A DNA stretch of 38,742 bases. Origin: Polaromonas sp. CF318 (GTDB lineage Bacteria > Pseudomonadota > Gammaproteobacteria > Burkholderiales > Burkholderiaceae_C). The notes below the pieces were generated by a model, which was not told where the DNA came from, searched no databases, and saw nothing but the letters and a program-made list of their open reading frames with translations. The stretch covers positions 1-38,742 of the forward strand of contig NZ_AKIV01000012.1 in assembly GCF_000282655.1 (NCBI RefSeq), in the 5' to 3' direction. Positions within the stretch are counted from its first letter, which is position 1. Every line of letters begins with the position of its first letter. The position numbers and the translations under genes are program-made. Below, piece by piece: positions 15,707 through 22,821 of the stretch.

Positions 15707-16537
15707 ATGAGCCGCGCACCCGTGACCGATGAAGATCGCGAGTTCATGCGGTCCTCCATCGACGAGATGAAGAAGGCCACCTCGCCGGGTCCGCGAGTTG
15801 GGGCCGCTGTTGCTCGGGATGGAGTGCTGATTGCCGCCGCTTGCCGAGGTGGTGGAAAGCATGCCGAGCGCGCTGCGATTGAGCTCGCTGAATTGAGCGG
15901 TCTAAGCCTCCGCGGCGCGACCCTCTACACGACGTTGGAGCCGTGCATTGATGTCGGTTCTGCGAAGGAAAGTTGCGCTGACCTAATTGCGCGCGTAGGG
16001 ATCTCGACTGTGTTCATTGGAAGCTACGATCCCAACCCACTCATTTACCGCGCCGGCTGGGCTCGCCTGCGGGATGCTGGGATTGCGCTCCGCGACTACC
16101 CTGCCGATATGAGAGAGGAAGTCGAGTCACTGAACTCCACATTCGCTGAACACTTTACTTCCGGAATGGGGCCAAACGGCGGCGCGAAGTTCGATTACAT
16201 GCTCAATGAGAGCAAGTTTGAGATCCAGTTTGCTCCAGGCGATGCTCGATCGATTGTGACTCGTTGGAGTACCAGAGGCGGGACATCCATTCACGCATAC
16301 GCGGATAGGCCACAGCAGGTGGCTCTCGCTCGATACGCGCGGGAGTTTCACGAGATCGACGATCCAAGGGTCTTTGACTTCAGTTACACCGCGCCGATCC
16401 ATGTCGGCGAGATCGCCGTCTTCGTGAGCGAAGACGGGGCGGCGCTGGTAAAGGTTGTAGAAGTTGAGGGCGGTCGAGATCATGGCGCCGAGCGCACGTC
16501 ACTGAAGATCAAGTACGAGATTCGCGTGTGGAAATGA
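15707..16537 (+). CDS. cassette 2: RibD-like deaminase domain with unknown C-terminal domain
   Basis: A 276-residue protein. Residues about 8-130 form a cytidine-deaminase-fold domain with the zinc and proton-shuttle motif HAE (52-54) and second motif TLEPC (77-80), with C90 ten residues on. The sequence SYDPNPLIYRAGWARLRDAGI (106-126) parallels RibD, the deaminase of riboflavin synthesis. The reductase domain of RibD is absent; residues about 140-276 are unlike anything I recognise and are rich in beta-strand (IHVGEIAVFV, AALVKVVEVEGG). A TTG at 15698 lies on the crossover point itself, so the ATG at 15707 is preferred. A nucleotide or modified-base substrate is likely. A defence or nucleotide-salvage role is speculation. 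Confidence 0.8.
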   Translation: MSRAPVTDEDREFMRSSIDEMKKATSPGPRVGAAVARDGVLIAAACRGGGKHAERAAIELAELSGLSLRGATLYTTLEPCIDVGSAKESCADLIARVGISTVFIGSYDPNPLIYRAGWARLRDAGIALRDYPADMREEVESLNSTFAEHFTSGMGPNGGAKFDYMLNESKFEIQFAPGDARSIVTRWSTRGGTSIHAYADRPQQVALARYAREFHEIDDPRVFDFSYTAPIHVGEIAVFVSEDGAALVKVVEVEGGRDHGAERTSLKIKYEIRVWK

Positions 16538-16538
16538 G

Positions 16539-16569
16539 GCCCAACGTGCCGGTCACCTTTGCGTTAAAG
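16539..16569 (+). other. attC2 remnant, shortened
   Basis: R'' GCCCAAC (16539-16545) is complementary to the first bases of cassette 2 (GTTGGGC). The next core, GTTAAAG (16563-16569), matches the R'' of cassette 3. Only 31 bases lie from box to box and no paired arms can be drawn, so the centre of the site appears to be lost. Confidence 0.6.
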
Positions 16570-16599
16570 CGATCCTGTCCTCGAACCGAGCGTTGTTCC

Positions 16600-16974
16600 A
16601 TGACATCCGCATCTGACCCCACAGATCCTGCTGAGTTGTGCATTCAAGTGCATCCAGATGCTGCCCCTGCGCTAGATCTGGCGATGCTGCGCGAGCAGTT
16701 CGAATCCATCGCGAACACAGAGTCCTGTGTCATTCGCAGTAGAGCGGAAGAGGGAGAAGACAACGGCAGATATCTGAACCTGGCCTTCAAGACTTCGAAC
16801 CGGGCTCATCTATGGAGCATCGTCGAAGCAAAGCTGTATGCGCATCCGACGTTCGGTAGCTTGCTCCGCAAGTCTTCGATGACTATTTGCACCGGCGATT
16901 CCGGTTGGGATGACTACCTGGTGCTGTATCACTTCAATCCAGAGGTCGAGATCGATGCCATTGATGAGCTTTAA
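16600..16974 (+). CDS. cassette 3 hypothetical protein, 124 residues
   Basis: An acidic protein of 124 residues without signal peptide or membrane segments. The ATG at 16600 lies 37 bases inside the cassette, which begins at 16564; the longer frame from 16528 would start in cassette 2 and is rejected. The stop TAA overlaps the R'' box of attC3, a common cassette arrangement. Visible stretches are FESIANTESCVIRSRAEEG, YLNLAFKTSN and TICTGDSGWDDYLVLYHF. I do not recognise the family and assign no function. Confidence 0.65.
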   Translation: MTSASDPTDPAELCIQVHPDAAPALDLAMLREQFESIANTESCVIRSRAEEGEDNGRYLNLAFKTSNRAHLWSIVEAKLYAHPTFGSLLRKSSMTICTGDSGWDDYLVLYHFNPEVEIDAIDEL

Positions 16975-17025
16975 CCGGTTGCTGGAGCGGACGGCTTCGC
17001 CGCCCGCTCAGCGCGCACGTCAAAC
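16969..17025 (+). other. attC3, stem intact but R' core lost
   Basis: R'' CTTTAAC (16969-16975), arm GAGCGG (16985-16990) and arm CCGCTC (17004-17009) with inner CGGC/GCCG. After TCAAAC (17020-17025), where GTTRRRY is expected, the sequence continues with ATGATC, the start of the next gene. The core site appears deleted. Confidence 0.78.
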
Positions 17026-17310
17026 ATGATCTATCGAGCCGTTCTCGTATGCGATGGTGTTCCGAAGGATGCTGGCTCGGAGGCTGCCATCGACATCGCG
17101 AAGGAGTTTGCGGAACATCGCAAATGGCACGCGAACGTTACATGCGCCTGGGACGGTTCGCGACTCACACTTACCGCCGAGAACGACTACGACCCAAAAG
17201 GGTTGGCGCTCCTCGACGAGTTCTCAGATTGTTTGTCTGCGTACATAACTGGCGGGTTTGACGGTGATCTGAAAGTCAAATCGATCGATGAAGTGAGCGA
17301 TCATGTCTAA
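17026..17310 (+). CDS. cassette 4 hypothetical protein, 94 residues
   Basis: A 94-residue acidic protein starting directly on the end of attC3, with no room for a normal leader; the only purines upstream are inside the attC stem. The N-terminus (MIYRAVLVCDGVP) looks like a first beta-strand, followed by an amphipathic helix (EAAIDIAKEFAEHRKW) and LTLTAENDYDPKGLALLDEFSD. The TAA stop overlaps the following R'' box. Family unknown. Loss of the cassette start may have removed its translation signal, so expression is doubtful. Confidence 0.6.
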   Translation: MIYRAVLVCDGVPKDAGSEAAIDIAKEFAEHRKWHANVTCAWDGSRLTLTAENDYDPKGLALLDEFSDCLSAYITGGFDGDLKVKSIDEVSDHV

Positions 17311-17358
17311 CAGGCTCGTCGAATGGACCCGCAACGACGGCCAGCGCGGTCGCCATTC
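17305..17358 (+). other. attC4, truncated at its R' side
   Basis: R'' GTCTAAC (17305-17311) is a perfect RYYYAAC box. Arms GAATGG (17321-17326) and CCATTC (17353-17358) pair, with ACC/GGT inside. No GTTRRRY core follows, so this is a scar marking the end of the array, 33 bases before the tRNA gene. Confidence 0.6.
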
Positions 17359-17391
17359 TTGAAAGAAATCAATCAATCAATTACAGAGACA

Positions 17392-17465
17392 TGGAGCGGG
17401 TGAAGGGAATCGAACCCTCGTATGAAGCTTGGGAAGCTGCCGTTCTACCATTGAACTACACCCGC
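17392..17465 (-). tRNA. tRNA-Gly (anticodon CCC)
   Basis: A 74-base tRNA with encoded CCA. The acceptor stem GCGGGTG pairs with CACCCGC, the D arm is GTTC/GAAC, the T loop is TTCGATT, and the anticodon loop is TTCCCAA, giving anticodon CCC. The anticodon stem GCAGC/GCTTC has one mismatch (C28 with U42), where close relatives would have GCTGC. The gene is transcribed toward the integron, its 3' end 33 bases from the last attC arm. Confidence 0.93.
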
Positions 17466-17549
17466 ATCTAGGTGGTTGCTGACGAACCACTTTGCGCTGA
17501 GCCTCGCCAGGAGCGGGCTCGCAGCGATTTTACACCCCGGTTTTGGCTT

Positions 17550-19040
17550 TCAAGCGCGCCAGTAGCGCTCAGGCAAGTGCGGCAGCGAAAGCTCCGGCTG
17601 CTCCTGCTCGCGCAGCGCCGCCTGCAGCGTGTGCTGCAGCTTGCCGGGCTGCTCCATGCCGGCGCACAGGGCTTCGATGTGGGCCCTGGCGGTCACGCGG
17701 TCGTTGTGCACGCCAAAAACCGTTTGCGCTTTTTTGAGCCAGTCCAGCCAGTCTTCGGTGGCTTTGGCATCGCAGCGACCGGCGATGAACTCCGTGAGGT
17801 AACGCAGCTTCTTGGCGGTGATGCGCAGGCGGTGCAGGCGGGTGGGGCTCAGGTGGTCCAGCCGGGGCAGGGCCTGCCGCAGCCTGTGGGCGAGTTTCTC
17901 GAGCCGCGCCGTGATCTCGTCGAAGGATACGGCCGGGCCATCGTTGTCCGGCTGCGCCAGGCAGCGGCCCAGCTGCAGCAGCAGGCGCTGGGTGTCGCGC
18001 TCCTCGAGGGCGGCCTGGGCCTGCAGGCGGGCAGTGGCCTGTTGCAGGCCGGCGGCTTCGTGGAGTTTCTGGCGCAGGGCGGCGTCGTTCAGGCCGTCCG
18101 CCAGCGGCGGCCAGGTTTCTTCGATGAAGACGTCCCAGTCGCGTGCGATGCCCAGGCGCTGGCCCAGGGTGCGCAGGCTGTCTTGCACGGGCGCGAGCGC
18201 TTCCTGTTGCCATTGGGCCGCGCGTGCCAGCGGGCCGCAGGCCACGCGCAGCCTTCGCACCGCCACGCGCAGCTGGTGCAGGTATTCGCTGTCATAACGC
18301 TCGCCTTGCGCCTGGGCCAGGAAGCCGGCTTCATTGGCTTGCCAGTGGGCCAGGGCGGCTTCTATGGCTGTGCGCGCCGCGGCGCGTGCATCGTCGCCTT
18401 GGGGCGTATCAGGCGTGGCGGCCTTGGCCGGTGGTGCCGGGGCCGCCCCTTGGGCCAGGCGGTCGCCGCGTTCGGCCTTGCTGCGGTTGTCCAGCACCAG
18501 CGGGTGGCGCTCCACCAGCAGCAGGGCCAGTGCGAACACGTCGTCGACCGGCCCGCTCTTGAGCTCCAGTTCCACCTCGCACAGCGGCTCGCTGCGCTCC
18601 CCGGCCAGGATGTCGCCTTGGTCGATGGCGACTTCGATGACGCCACCCGCGGCGCCGGTGATGTGGCGGATCTCGCGTTGGAAGCGGGTCTGGAACTGCG
18701 GCTGCAACTGGGCCTTGAGGGGCTCCAGCACGGGCGCAAAGGCCGTGCCCTTGAGCGGCTCCCATTCAAGGGCCGGGCCGGCGACCGCGAACTCGATTTC
18801 CGCGCGCTGGTGCAGGCCCGCGCGGCTGCCGCCGCCCTTGGCGGTCTGCAGCCAGTGCTTGCCGTCGCTGCGCAGGCGCAGGCCTATGCGGGCCCGGGCC
18901 AGCGCGCGCTGCGGCGTGTCGAAGTAAATATTGTCCAACTGCTGGTGCGTGGCGCGGGTATCGGTATCGGCCCACAGCGGGTCGGCGCGCAGTGCGGCCA
19001 GCGCGTCAGGGGGCAGCCTGAGCTTGAGTTCAATTTCCAT
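17550..19040 (-). CDS. CYTH-CHAD domain protein, likely inorganic triphosphatase (YgiF-like)
   Basis: A 496-residue protein. The N-terminal CYTH domain opens with the metal/phosphate motif ExExK (E2, E4, K6) and has alternating charged strands to about residue 200. The C-terminal CHAD domain (about 230-490) is helical and rich in conserved basic residues (YLHQLRVAVRRLRVA, RLHRLRITAKKLRYLTEF), suited to bind polyphosphate. E. coli YgiF of this architecture hydrolyses inorganic triphosphate. The long frame beginning near 19268 is cut back to the ATG at 19040, where the ExExK motif must be N-terminal. No operon partner on this strand. Confidence 0.85.
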   Translation of the reverse strand: MEIELKLRLPPDALAALRADPLWADTDTRATHQQLDNIYFDTPQRALARARIGLRLRSDGKHWLQTAKGGGSRAGLHQRAEIEFAVAGPALEWEPLKGTAFAPVLEPLKAQLQPQFQTRFQREIRHITGAAGGVIEVAIDQGDILAGERSEPLCEVELELKSGPVDDVFALALLLVERHPLVLDNRSKAERGDRLAQGAAPAPPAKAATPDTPQGDDARAAARTAIEAALAHWQANEAGFLAQAQGERYDSEYLHQLRVAVRRLRVACGPLARAAQWQQEALAPVQDSLRTLGQRLGIARDWDVFIEETWPPLADGLNDAALRQKLHEAAGLQQATARLQAQAALEERDTQRLLLQLGRCLAQPDNDGPAVSFDEITARLEKLAHRLRQALPRLDHLSPTRLHRLRITAKKLRYLTEFIAGRCDAKATEDWLDWLKKAQTVFGVHNDRVTARAHIEALCAGMEQPGKLQHTLQAALREQEQPELSLPHLPERYWRA

Positions 19041-19197
19041 GGCGGTGTGTGCGGCGATGCCTGTGCGGCAGATTTGGCCATGGTACTGCGCGCCCGCCCG
19101 CCCGGCGAGGCGGCGGCGGGCGCGGATGTAGTCACAAAGGTGTATCCATAGGTTACTATCGCTCGAGCCGCGCCTCCAGCCGGCTGCGTCCCCTGTG

Positions 19198-19920
19198 ATG
19201 CCCGCGGTTTTGGGATTCAAGAAGGCTGTTTTGAACGACCACAACTTATTCAGTCCGAGCGAGTACACCGCCGCCTTGCTGCTTTACCTGCGCAAGCACC
19301 CGGCGCGCGTGCTGTCGTCCCGGGCGCTTGAGATGGGACCGGGCAGCGGCGTGGTGATGGCGACCTTGCTGGCGCTGGGGGCGCAGAGCGCTGTCGGCAT
19401 TGAACTCGAGGCCCTGGCCGTCCAGGCGACGCAAGGGCTGCTGGACCAGGAGGGCCTGCGGGCCAGGGCCAGCCTGGTCCAGGGCGACATGTGGTCGGCC
19501 TGCGGGAACGACTGCTTTGACCTGGTGGTCACCAACCTGCCGCAGTTCGCGGCCGAGCACATCGAAGGCGACGGCCGCCTGCCGAGCTGGAGCGCCGGCG
19601 GCATAGACGGCCGCCGCAGCGTGGACCCGTTTTTGCAGGGCCTGGGCCGCCACCTGGCGCCGGGCGGCCTGGCCGTGATGACGCACAACGTGTTTCTTGA
19701 TTTCAGCAAGACCGAGGCCATGGCCGATGCGCTGGGCTTGCGGGCCCGCATCGCTTACTGCGCTTCGGCGCCTTTGCCCGCGTACAAGCTCGCCTGCCTG
19801 AGCCCGCAGGTGCGGGCGCGTTTTGAAGGGCGGGGCATCCACAGGATGGGCGGCTACTGGTTTGTCGACTTCGACCTGGTGGAAATCAGCTGGAAGCATG
19901 ATGAGCATGAGGACGCTTGA
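19198..19920 (+). CDS. SAM-dependent methyltransferase, PrmC/HemK-like fold
   Basis: A 240-residue class I methyltransferase. The SAM motif ALEMGPGSG is followed by the acidic strand end GIELEALAVQAT and by FDLVVTNLPQF, a variant of the N-P-P-Y motif of enzymes that methylate amide or ring nitrogens; here the second position is leucine. The GTG at 19195 and ATG at 19198 are adjacent; the ATG is chosen, and no clear ribosome site is seen. The stop overlaps the start of the receptor-permease gene (TGATG), so the two are coupled. Substrate unknown; a protein or a small transported compound are both possible. Confidence 0.75.
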   Translation: MPAVLGFKKAVLNDHNLFSPSEYTAALLLYLRKHPARVLSSRALEMGPGSGVVMATLLALGAQSAVGIELEALAVQATQGLLDQEGLRARASLVQGDMWSACGNDCFDLVVTNLPQFAAEHIEGDGRLPSWSAGGIDGRRSVDPFLQGLGRHLAPGGLAVMTHNVFLDFSKTEAMADALGLRARIAYCASAPLPAYKLACLSPQVRARFEGRGIHRMGGYWFVDFDLVEISWKHDEHEDA

Positions 19921-21611
19921 TGGCGATTCGCAGCGCGGATAACAGCGGCCCTGCCATGCGAGCCGGGGTGCTGCTGCGCCGCCTGCTGGTCCTGGGCCTG
20001 GCGCTGCTGCTGAGCTTGGGCGCCGCCGGCCAGGATGCGCGCCAGCCGCAACTGTCGCCTGCGCCGCAGGCCGCCGCACAAAAAGCCAAAAAATGCGATG
20101 ACGCGGTGGACGTGCTCGCGCGCGTGCTGTGCAGCAAAACCCTGAGGGTGGGGGTGCGCACCGGCTACCCGCCGTTCGCGTTCGAGGACGCCGCAGGCGC
20201 GCTGCAGGGTTTTGAAATCGAGCTGGCGCACCAGCTGGCGGGCTCGCTCGGTGTGGAGCCCGTGCTGGTGGTGGTCACGCCGGCCAATCGCCTGGCCTTG
20301 CTCGGTGAGGGCCGGGTCGACCTGGTCATCGCCACCATGGGCCACACCCTGCAGCGGGACCGCGAAGCGCTGTTTGTGCGGCCGCACTATTACCAGTCGC
20401 AAACCATTGTGCTGGGCCGCAAGGAGCTGCAAATCGGCGGCCTGGTCAAGCTGCGCGGCAACACCGTCTGCGTGACGGTGGGCAACAGCACCAATGCCGA
20501 ACTGTCGGTCAACGGCGCGCGCCTCAAGCTGTTTGACAAAGCCTCCAGCCTGGTCGACGAGCTGCGCCTGGGCGGCTGCTCGCTGGTCGCGCAGGACGAC
20601 AGTTTTTTCGCGTCCTACCTGCAGCAGCCCGCGTTTGCCGCGGCCTATGACAGCAAGTTCGGCTTTGCGCCGCTGCCCTGGGGCGTTGCCGTGGCGCGCG
20701 AGGGCGGCGAGCGCCTGGCCGACGTGCTGGCGCTTTCGATGCAGCAGCTGCACATCTCGGGTGCCCTGCAGGCCCTGGCCCGGAAACACGGGGTGGACTC
20801 GCCCTTTCTGGCGCAGCAGCGCAAGCTCTGGTCCAGCAGCACCTGTGCGCAGATCAGCGCCCTGAACGACCCGGCCTGCGTGAAGGCGCCGCTGGACAAC
20901 CAGCTGCCGCCCACCTCCTTCGCGGCCAGGGTCGACCAGCTTGAACACTTCATCTACCAGGCCACCGGCACGCGGGTCACCCTGGCCATGTTCAAGACCT
21001 GGGTGGCGCTGGACCTTCTGCTGGAAGGTGTGTGGTTCTCCCTGCTGCTGGTGGCGGGTGCCGTCTTCGCGACCTGGGCTTTCGCGCTGGCCTTTGGTGC
21101 GGGCCTGACTTCGCACACGCCGTGGGTGCGCTGGTCCATGCGCTGCGTGCTCTGGCCCATGCAATCGACGCCGCTGATCCTGCTGATGATCCTGGCCGGT
21201 GCGGTGGTCGGCGCCATGGGCGCCACCTCACCGCTGGTGGCGCTGGCCGCGGCCGTGCTGGTGCTGGGCTTGTTCAACGGCAGCAATGCCGGGCAGGCCG
21301 TGGCCGAGGCCATGCTCACGCTGCGCGAGGAGCGCGCGCCGGCGCAGCCCGCGCTGAGCGCCGCGGTCTACCGGGCCCGGGCGCAGATGGTGGCTTTTGT
21401 CGTGAACGCCACCCGGGGCAGTCCGGCCGCGTCGGTAATGGGGGTGCCCGAACTGCTGGCGGCGCTGACCGACGTCGCGTCGTTTTCGAGCGAGCGCATC
21501 ACCACCTACACTTTTTTGCTGATCTTCTACATGCTGCTGGTTGCCGTGGTGCACCGCCTGGCCGATGTCTGGCAGTCGCGCCTGGCCCTGAGTGGGGGCG
21601 CCTATGCTTGA
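19920..21611 (+). CDS. fused amino-acid ABC receptor and permease
   Basis: A 563-residue protein joining two parts of a polar amino acid ABC importer. After a signal-anchor-like hydrophobic stretch (residues 18-36), a type 3 receptor domain begins (TLRVGVRTGYPPFAFED, ALQGFEIELA), running to about residue 330. The rest is a HisM/GlnP-type permease with about five membrane segments and the family loop ATRGSPAASVMGVPELL near its end. Such fusions are known. The receptor would be tethered at the membrane. The next gene encodes a second permease, but no ATPase is encoded nearby, so the energy subunit must come from elsewhere. It is coupled to the methyltransferase gene. Confidence 0.85.
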   Translation: MAIRSADNSGPAMRAGVLLRRLLVLGLALLLSLGAAGQDARQPQLSPAPQAAAQKAKKCDDAVDVLARVLCSKTLRVGVRTGYPPFAFEDAAGALQGFEIELAHQLAGSLGVEPVLVVVTPANRLALLGEGRVDLVIATMGHTLQRDREALFVRPHYYQSQTIVLGRKELQIGGLVKLRGNTVCVTVGNSTNAELSVNGARLKLFDKASSLVDELRLGGCSLVAQDDSFFASYLQQPAFAAAYDSKFGFAPLPWGVAVAREGGERLADVLALSMQQLHISGALQALARKHGVDSPFLAQQRKLWSSSTCAQISALNDPACVKAPLDNQLPPTSFAARVDQLEHFIYQATGTRVTLAMFKTWVALDLLLEGVWFSLLLVAGAVFATWAFALAFGAGLTSHTPWVRWSMRCVLWPMQSTPLILLMILAGAVVGAMGATSPLVALAAAVLVLGLFNGSNAGQAVAEAMLTLREERAPAQPALSAAVYRARAQMVAFVVNATRGSPAASVMGVPELLAALTDVASFSSERITTYTFLLIFYMLLVAVVHRLADVWQSRLALSGGAYA

Positions 21612-22257
21612 GCTGCTGCCGCGCTTTTTGCCGGAGTTCCTGTCCGGCCTGGTGGTGAACTTCCAGATTGCGACCTGCGCCTTGCTGGGCGGCATGCTGC
21701 TGGGCGCGCCGCTGGCGGCCGCGCGCTTTCACAACGGCCTGGCCGCCACGCCGGCCGCCTGGCTGGTCGCACTGCTGCGAACCGTGCCCACCTTTGTCGT
21801 GATGTTCTTCCTGGTCAATGTGGTGCCGGGCTTTCACTTTGGCCAGCGGCAGTTCGCCATGACGCCCTGGCTGGCGGTGGTGCTTTCACTCACGCTGTAT
21901 GCGGCGGCCTATGTGTCCGACCACGCGGTCGAGGCCATGCGCCAGCTGCGCAGCGGCTCGCCCGTCGCGGCCATGCTGTTTGTGATGGGCCTGGTGCGCG
22001 CCTTTTTTGTCATGGTGCTGTCCTCGGGTTTTGGCGCCGCCGTGGGTGTGGTCGAGGCCACCACCGTCACGCTGCGCGCCATCGAAACCCTGCCCAAGGC
22101 CGGCGACAGGCTGCTGCTGATCGCTCTGGTGATAGGGATCTTCACCGTCTGTTTCCAGCTGATCTACCACCTGATCAACCACTGGCGCGGCAAGCTGAAC
22201 CAGCGCTTTCACCGGCCGGTGCAGGCGGCGCGGCTGGAAGGGGCTGAACAGCCTTGA
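21604..22257 (+). CDS. amino-acid ABC transporter permease
   Basis: A 217-residue membrane protein with about five hydrophobic segments. The stretch LLRTVPTFVVMFFLVNVV corresponds to the conserved first membrane unit of HisQ/GlnP-type permeases, but the EAA-type loop is weakly conserved (VVEATTVTLRAIETLPKAG). The ATG at 21604 overlaps the fusion gene by eight bases; the frame could be opened earlier inside it, which is less likely. It would pair with the permease half of the fusion protein as a heterodimer. It is the last gene of this unit and faces the DsrE-like gene. Confidence 0.8.
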   Translation: MLELLPRFLPEFLSGLVVNFQIATCALLGGMLLGAPLAAARFHNGLAATPAAWLVALLRTVPTFVVMFFLVNVVPGFHFGQRQFAMTPWLAVVLSLTLYAAAYVSDHAVEAMRQLRSGSPVAAMLFVMGLVRAFFVMVLSSGFGAAVGVVEATTVTLRAIETLPKAGDRLLLIALVIGIFTVCFQLIYHLINHWRGKLNQRFHRPVQAARLEGAEQP

Positions 22258-22280
22258 GGTTTGTTTGCGGGCCTTAGGCT

Positions 22281-22712
22281 TTAAGGCCGCAGGTAAGCCC
22301 AGCCTTCGTGCTGCTTCTTCATGATCTCGGTCACGCCGGCGGGCACGTAGCTGATGCCGGCCAGCATGTCGTCCTTGGTGAGCTTCTGGGCGCGCATGGT
22401 GTTTTCGCAGGCGCTGACCTTGACGCCGGCTTTGGCGGCATCGGCGATGCGTGAACCCGTGGGGGATTCGAGCTTGAGCATGCCTATGCCGGGGCCGTAG
22501 GCGACGATCTCGATGTCGACATTGGCCGCGCCCACGTCGTCCTGCAGGTTTTTGGCGTTGTTGAGCGCCAGGTTCCATTTGGCCGGGTCGTTGTCGCTGA
22601 CCTGGATCACGATGCCCTGGCGTTTCGAGCTTGTGGACTGGGCGAGGACCGCCGGCAGGAAGAGGGCAAAGGCCGCGGTGGCGCCGGCCTGGACGAAGAG
22701 TCTGCGGTTCAT
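22281..22712 (-). CDS. exported DsrE-family protein
   Basis: A 143-residue protein. The N-terminus MNRRLFVQAGATAAFALFLPA has paired arginines and a hydrophobic stretch ending at LAQ, so it is exported, possibly by the Tat route. The body (IVIQVSDNDPAKWNLALNNAKNLQ, DVDIEIVAYGPGIGMLK, VSACENTMRAQKLT) has the alpha/beta pattern of DsrE/YchN-like proteins, with one cysteine at the usual sulfur-carrier position in SACENT. The ATG at 22712 follows GGAGAC; a longer frame upstream is not needed. A large hairpin separates it from tctA. A link to sulfur relay is only a family association. Confidence 0.8.
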   Translation of the reverse strand: MNRRLFVQAGATAAFALFLPAVLAQSTSSKRQGIVIQVSDNDPAKWNLALNNAKNLQDDVGAANVDIEIVAYGPGIGMLKLESPTGSRIADAAKAGVKVSACENTMRAQKLTKDDMLAGISYVPAGVTEIMKKQHEGWAYLRP

Positions 22713-22763
22713 GTTGTAAGGTCTCCTCAAAGAGAGGCTTATTTCAACACAACGGCCGCATGA

Positions 22764-22808
22764 AACAAGCCCCCGGAACCGCCGCAAGGGCCGTTTCGGG
22801 GGCTTGTT
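22764..22808 (-). terminator. long hairpin after tctA
   Basis: Two perfect 12-base arms, AACAAGCCCCCG (22764-22775) and CGGGGGCTTGTT (22797-22808), close a 21-base loop that can itself fold further (GAAC with GTTTC). On the minus strand the hairpin follows tctA by 13 bases and is followed by TTTC. It resembles a terminator with a weak T-run, so dsrE may have its own promoter. Confidence 0.65.
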
Positions 22809-22821
22809 GTGGGGGTGGGCC

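Larger units (their letters stand above)
14420..17358. mobile_element. chromosomal integron with inactivated integrase and four cassettes
   Basis: The block contains a leftward integrase remnant, its promoter with SOS box, an attI-like region and four cassettes reading rightward. The first six to seven bases of cassettes 1, 2 and 3 (from 15060, 15698 and 16564) are complementary to the R'' boxes at their ends (15631-15638, 16539-16545, 16969-16975), as expected for inserted cassettes. Base composition is lower in GC than the flanks. The limits are approximate: the left end is where the integrase coding pattern fades, the right end is the last attC arm. Insertion sits between the lipid cluster and a tRNA-Gly gene. 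Confidence 0.85.

Noticed and set aside
15354..15710. 118-residue frame across cassette 1 and attC1
   Set aside because: It crosses the cassette boundary, has no ribosome site and low-complexity composition. The other frame reads a convincing membrane protein.
16539..16660. Full-length attC2 reaching to the GTTGTTC at about 16593
   Set aside because: No paired arms could be drawn over this stretch, and the match between GTTAAAG and the R'' of cassette 3 places the boundary earlier.
17369..17382. AATC tandem repeats before the tRNA gene
   Set aside because: About three copies of a 4-base unit, too short to carry meaning alone.
17392..17465. tRNA-Gly as attachment site of an integrative element
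   Set aside because: No copy of the tRNA 3' end was seen near the other end of the block at about 14.4 kb, and no phage-type integrase is present. The integron explains the insertion.
22266..22290. Terminator between the convergent permease and DsrE genes
   Set aside because: GCGGGCCTTA can pair with TAAGGCCGC with one bulge, but there is no T-run on either strand and the stem enters the dsrE coding end.
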